NCBI GenBank assembly: GCA_039188505.1
Contig: JBCCZC010000320.1
Location: 1-6,758, forward strand
Reading direction: 5' to 3'
Length of the DNA stretch: 6,758 nt
Source: JBCCZC01 sp039188505
GTDB lineage: Bacteria; Pseudomonadota; Gammaproteobacteria; Xanthomonadales; SZUA-38
The notes under the pieces were generated by a model that made no database searches, had not been told where the DNA came from, and saw only the letters and a program-made list of their open reading frames with translations. Both the position numbers and the translations under genes were made by a program. Every line of letters starts with the position of its first letter. Within the stretch, counting starts at the first letter, position 1. This document shows positions 4,703 through 6,758 of the stretch, piece after piece.

Positions 4703-6758
4703 TCAGAGGCACAACAACAGATCGTTGAAGACTTCGGTTTGATCGTAGCGGCGCGCGCACGCGCCGAATGCTCGAAGCAGCTCTCCCAACGGCGGGATCG
4801 AGCGACGCTCGGCGTCCTTTCGGAGCAGGGCGTGCTGAAGCGGAATCAAGGGGTGCGCCGGGGAAAGCTCCTGAGCGAGATCCATGAGGATTCGACCGTG
4901 CTTCGTGTTGCTTTCGACGTAGCGATAGATCCCTTCGTTCGTGATAGCGAGTTCCGCAATTCGTTCCCGAGCACGAGCGTCATCGGTGGGCGCACGGTAG
5001 GCATCGAAAGCCGCCTCCGTGTCCCCCGCATACACAAGCTCCAACACGGAAGGTTCCGGGCGCGGCGGGAGTGGGCTCCATTCGCCGTCCACAGAACGGC
5101 GCTCCAGCCTGCCGCCAGCCCCCGCACGGAGCCCCGTATGCAGCCCCCCGCTCCAGCCCTCACGCCCAGGTGAGAGCAGGTCGGATCCGAGTCCAGTCAC
5201 GGTGGCCTCGTAGCCCGAAGCACTAGTTTCGAGTGTGAGCGTTCGGTGCGCATCGAACGCGAAGCGACCCGTCGGCAGCCAGCTCGTTGTCAGCTCATCG
5301 GGAGCTTCAAGAGGACGAAGCGCGGATTCGAGCGCCGGATCCCGGCCGGTCTCCCAGTCATCGAACGTTGGGATCACCTGGCGCACCGGGACCAGGCGCG
5401 AACGGCCGCCGGCGCCACCTGGGCTGTGCATCAATCCGTTGGGAACCCGAATTTCAAGGCCCGAATGATGGAGCGTGAAGGGCCGCGCGTCCGTGGTTAG
5501 ATGCGCCCGATCCCCGGGCTCCTCACCGACGACCATGGCCCCTGCTCGACGCTCCAAATCGGAGGCTGCGACCACGGCAGCGGAATAGGTGCCTCGGTCG
5601 ACAAGCACGCGGAGCGCCGCGGAGCCTCGTGTCTGTGGGGACGATGCGAGCAACTGAACAAGCGCGACGTGCGCGTACGGGTTGCCCCCAGGATTGTCAC
5701 GAAGGTCGACGATGACGGGGCCCTCTCGCGCCTCCCCGGCCGCAGCGAGCGCGTCGCTCAGGACCTGAGCCAGTGAGAGGTCGACAAAGGACGATGCACG
5801 TGCAACCCGAACGTAGACCCCTGCGTTGTCAGGGAGGAGTTCGTACCAGACGTCTCCTCGGTCGGTGCGACGGTAGCGGGGAAGCTCGTCTTCGGCGAGC
5901 AGGCCGCTCACCGGGAGGCGTTCGCGGTAGTCTTCGTAGCTCACCCGTGGAAGAACGAGCTCCACCACCTCGCCACTGATCCGCTCGATCTGCAGCGCGA
6001 CCTTCGATGGCGACCCGGTCACTCCGGCGTGGTGCAAGAGGCCCGGGCTTCGGAGCACGCGAGGCGCCTGGTCGCGGAACCCGCTTTCGGTCGGCGAGCT
6101 GACGAAGGGCCGAATGCGCTTGAGGACTTCTGCCGTGGTCACACCATCAAAGGCGAGCACTCGCGCGTGCACGTCTTCGTGGTCGGGCGCGGCCAGGAGC
6201 CTCACTTCGCCTTCGAATAAGGCCAATTCCATTCGAAGGATGCCGAAGATCTCATACCTCGCAGCAAAGGACGTATGCGGGTCTCGCAAGCTCATCACCA
6301 CTCTCACGAAGTTCGCCAGGACGCCTTCCCGTGAAAGCTGACCAGCGCCATGCTGCTGGATGGCAGTTCGAGCGAGAGCGACCGCCTCATCGAAGGCTTC
6401 CGGGTTTGCGTTTCTGAAGGGTGCAGGGTGCTCGAGCCGTAGGATTTGCTCGAGTCTGTCAAGATCTTCGTTGTATCGTTCCGCCGGAGTCATGGTGGAT
6501 GACCGAGCCGCGAAGAACGCCTTTTCCCCCAGGTAGAGGACGGCAACGAGTGCAGCAAGCGCCAGGAATGGCCTCAGACCAAAACGCCACAGGACGCTGA
6601 TCGTTCGGCCTACAGCCGAATTCAGTTCGGTCTCGTTCTTCACGTCGATGAACGAGATAGACCCAAAGAGGGCTCGCCAGGTGAGCTGGGCACGTGACGA
6701 GGATTCATCGGCTCTCTTGCTCTTGCCCAAAACACCGGAAGCCCGCTCGTGCCAAGCC
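4703..6758 (-). CDS. Membrane-anchored S41-family peptidase (Tricorn/S41B-like), start probably outside window
   Basis: The frame is open from the right edge to TGA at 4703-4705. A TTG at 6728-6730 could start a 675-residue protein, but it has no Shine-Dalgarno and the frame continues upstream, so the real start may lie beyond the window. Numbered from that TTG: a cytosolic lead of about 50 residues, one membrane helix (about 51-68), then a large exterior part. An N-terminal S41 region has HPAPF (101-105) and SLRDPHTSF (147-155, His152). A PDZ-like segment lies at about 190-260. The core has IVDLRDNPGGN (340-350), GTYSAAV (380-386, nucleophile Ser383) and VGEEPGD (401-407). The Lys of the Ser-Lys dyad of CtpA/Tsp is absent, so a Ser-His arrangement as in S41B is more likely. 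Residues about 480-675 are a separate C-terminal part ending in helices faintly like TPR, unrecognised. Codon use differs strongly from the neighbours, suggesting transfer. Confidence 0.85.
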   Translation of the reverse strand, partial: AWHERASGVLGKSKRADESSSRAQLTWRALFGSISFIDVKNETELNSAVGRTISVLWRFGLRPFLALAALVAVLYLGEKAFFAARSSTMTPAERYNEDLDRLEQILRLEHPAPFRNANPEAFDEAVALARTAIQQHGAGQLSREGVLANFVRVVMSLRDPHTSFAARYEIFGILRMELALFEGEVRLLAAPDHEDVHARVLAFDGVTTAEVLKRIRPFVSSPTESGFRDQAPRVLRSPGLLHHAGVTGSPSKVALQIERISGEVVELVLPRVSYEDYRERLPVSGLLAEDELPRYRRTDRGDVWYELLPDNAGVYVRVARASSFVDLSLAQVLSDALAAAGEAREGPVIVDLRDNPGGNPYAHVALVQLLASSPQTRGSAALRVLVDRGTYSAAVVAASDLERRAGAMVVGEEPGDRAHLTTDARPFTLHHSGLEIRVPNGLMHSPGGAGGRSRLVPVRQVIPTFDDWETGRDPALESALRPLEAPDELTTSWLPTGRFAFDAHRTLTLETSASGYEATVTGLGSDLLSPGREGWSGGLHTGLRAGAGGRLERRSVDGEWSPLPPRPEPSVLELVYAGDTEAAFDAYRAPTDDARARERIAELAITNEGIYRYVESNTKHGRILMDLAQELSPAHPLIPLQHALLRKDAERRSIPPLGELLRAFGACARRYDQTEVFNDLLLCL

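Noticed and set aside
4571..5173. A 200-codon plus-strand open frame
   Set aside because: It mostly overlaps the S41 peptidase gene in antisense, has no ribosome site or recognisable protein pattern, and looks like a shadow frame.

Overview
The window is GC-rich chromosomal DNA from a Gram-negative bacterium. The evidence for that is a DUF418/YeiB-type membrane protein, a periplasm-directed gamma-glutamyltransferase-family enzyme with a Sec signal peptide, and Shine-Dalgarno-led genes with strongly GC-ending codons. A gammaproteobacterium of the Lysobacterales/Wenzhouxiangella kind would fit, but this is an impression from protein style, not something the sequence proves. There is no rRNA, tRNA, CRISPR array, transposase or phage gene.

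Layout, left to right. (1) The 3' part of a DUF418-family membrane protein gene on the plus strand, cut by the left edge (1-1092). It meets a convergent gene with only 9 nt between stop codons, and two terminator-like hairpins cover the junction. (2) A minus-strand pair: a small two-helix membrane-anchored LuxR-type regulator (1750-2163) followed by a four-helix DUF4199 protein (1102-1638). The 111-nt gap between them holds a dense cluster of TCACCCG half-sites in direct and inverted orientation, a good candidate operator for the adjacent regulator. (3) A divergent plus-strand gene for a secreted gamma-glutamyltransferase-family Ntn-hydrolase (2291-4162). It keeps the autoprocessing threonine but appears to lack the two residues that hold the glutamate alpha-amino and alpha-carboxylate groups in classical enzymes. 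(4) A 540-nt non-coding stretch (4163-4702) with short repeats and hairpins. (5) A minus-strand membrane-anchored S41-family peptidase (4703 to the right edge) with a Tricorn/S41B-like serine-histidine pattern rather than the Ser-Lys dyad of CtpA/Tsp. Its codon use is clearly different from the other genes (about 30% A/T-ending codons against about 11% in the transferase gene), so it may have a separate origin.

The regulator and the DUF4199 gene probably form one membrane-linked regulatory unit. The other genes are not obviously in one pathway, although the transferase and the peptidase are both predicted to act outside the cytoplasm on peptides or peptide-like substrates. I do not see a clear new multi-gene system. 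The most worthwhile leads are the regulator/DUF4199 pair with its operator-like cluster, the altered substrate pocket of the transferase, and the foreign-looking S41 peptidase.
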